A stretch of 6,443 bases of DNA from Chloroflexota bacterium (GTDB lineage Bacteria; Chloroflexota; Anaerolineae; Anaerolineales; UBA4823): positions 1 to 6,443 of the forward strand of contig JAJZSS010000099.1 of assembly GCA_021849525.1 (NCBI GenBank), read 5' to 3'. Under the pieces are notes generated by a model. It was not told the DNA's origin, made no database searches, and saw only the letters and a program-made list of their open reading frames with translations. A program made the translations under genes and the position numbers. Below, piece after piece: positions 5,909 to 6,443 of the stretch (positions are counted from its first letter, which is position 1; each line of letters opens with the position of its first letter).

Positions 5909-6443
5909 GTGAGCGCAAACGAGTCGCTCTGGCTGGACCAGGCACTTAAAGGTGATCCGCAGGCTTTTGCTCAATTGGTTGAATTGTACCAACGACCTGT
6001 GTTTAATCTTTGTTATCGAATGCTCGGCACAGCTGAAGATGCTGAGGATGCATCTCAGGAGACATTCTTAAGGGCTTATCGATCGCTGCGGCGCTATGAT
6101 TCGAGCCGATCATTTATTACCTGGCTGTTGTCGATCGCGGCCCACTATTGCATTGACCAGATGCGGCGGCGGCGCTATCCGGTTATTTCAATTGAGGACC
6201 TGCCAGTTCCTGATCTTCCGGATCACTCGCCGGGTATGGAGGCCAAGCTGGGCAATAAACAGGAACGGGAGCGGGTTCGCAGCTTGCTCCAAACTTTAGA
6301 CTCTACCGATCGTGCCGTTGTAGTTTTATATTATTGGTACGATTATTCATATGATGAAATTAGCCAGACCCTGTCCTTAACAATTCCCGCAATTAAAAGC
6401 AGATTACATCGCGCCAGACGGGCTATGGCAGAAAGCTGGAAAG
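5909..6443 (+). CDS. ECF-type RNA polymerase sigma factor, 3' end outside the window
   Basis: A sigma70-family factor of the extracytoplasmic function group, directing RNA polymerase to a specific promoter set. The 178 visible residues contain both expected domains. Sigma region 2 spans about 20-90: FAQLVELYQRPVFNLCYRML, then DAEDASQETFLRAYRSLRRYD (region 2.2, 44-64) and ITWLLSIAAHYCIDQMRRRR (2.3-2.4). Sigma region 4 spans about 123-175: LLQTLDSTDRAVVVLYYW, then the helix-turn-helix YDEISQTLSLTIPAIKSRLHRARRAM (148-173), with IKSRLHRAR as recognition helix. Regions 1.1 and 3 are absent, and the linker is about 30 residues, as in ECF factors. ECF proteins are typically about 170-200 residues, so the gene is nearly complete at the edge. 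Such genes are often followed by an anti-sigma factor, which would lie outside. An in-frame ATG at 5891 would add six residues. The regulon cannot be inferred. Confidence 0.92.
   Translation, partial: MSANESLWLDQALKGDPQAFAQLVELYQRPVFNLCYRMLGTAEDAEDASQETFLRAYRSLRRYDSSRSFITWLLSIAAHYCIDQMRRRRYPVISIEDLPVPDLPDHSPGMEAKLGNKQERERVRSLLQTLDSTDRAVVVLYYWYDYSYDEISQTLSLTIPAIKSRLHRARRAMAESWK

Overview
The window looks like a chromosomal segment from a bacterium of the Chloroflexota, most likely Anaerolineae. This is inferred from gene style, not from any marker gene: a lipoprotein with a long Pro/Thr linker after its lipobox cysteine, a peptidase S51-like protein carrying a cysteinyl-tRNA synthetase-type tail, a moderate base composition, and the general look of the dehydrogenase and ECF sigma proteins. 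No RNA gene, insertion sequence, CRISPR array or convincing rho-independent terminator was found. No gene-free stretch exceeds 300 bases.

Left side, minus strand (1-1492). A predicted lipoprotein (686-1492) is followed after its stop codon by a single codon and then the ATG of a DNA methyltransferase (682 down to 1, running off the window). The two genes share a reading frame, and the methyltransferase has no visible ribosome binding site, so it probably depends on translation of the lipoprotein gene.

Divergent intergenic region (1493-1667). It holds a plausible sigma70-type promoter for the left pair, weaker candidates for the right-hand genes, and a small imperfect hairpin.

Right side, plus strand (1668-5761). 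Four genes lie head to tail: an SDR-type L-threonine 3-dehydrogenase, a peptidase S51-like protein fused to a CysRS-like C-terminal tail, a beta-hydroxyacid dehydrogenase whose cofactor site looks NADP-type, and a YitT-family membrane protein. Gaps are 8, 78 and 18 bases, so cotranscription is likely, with a possible extra promoter in the 78-base gap. Threonine oxidation yields 2-amino-3-oxobutyrate, and a small-acid or aldehyde reductase nearby would fit amino-acid catabolism. No glycine C-acetyltransferase gene is present, so the pathway link is inference.

Right edge (5762-6443). After 147 bases without a clear terminator, an ECF RNA polymerase sigma factor begins at a GTG and runs off the window. 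Its start region is unusual: an out-of-frame 22-codon ORF overlaps the start, and an ATG immediately followed by TGA overlaps the GTG itself.

The most unusual item is the S51-like/CysRS-tail fusion at 2690-3841. I see no obvious new defence or mobile system.
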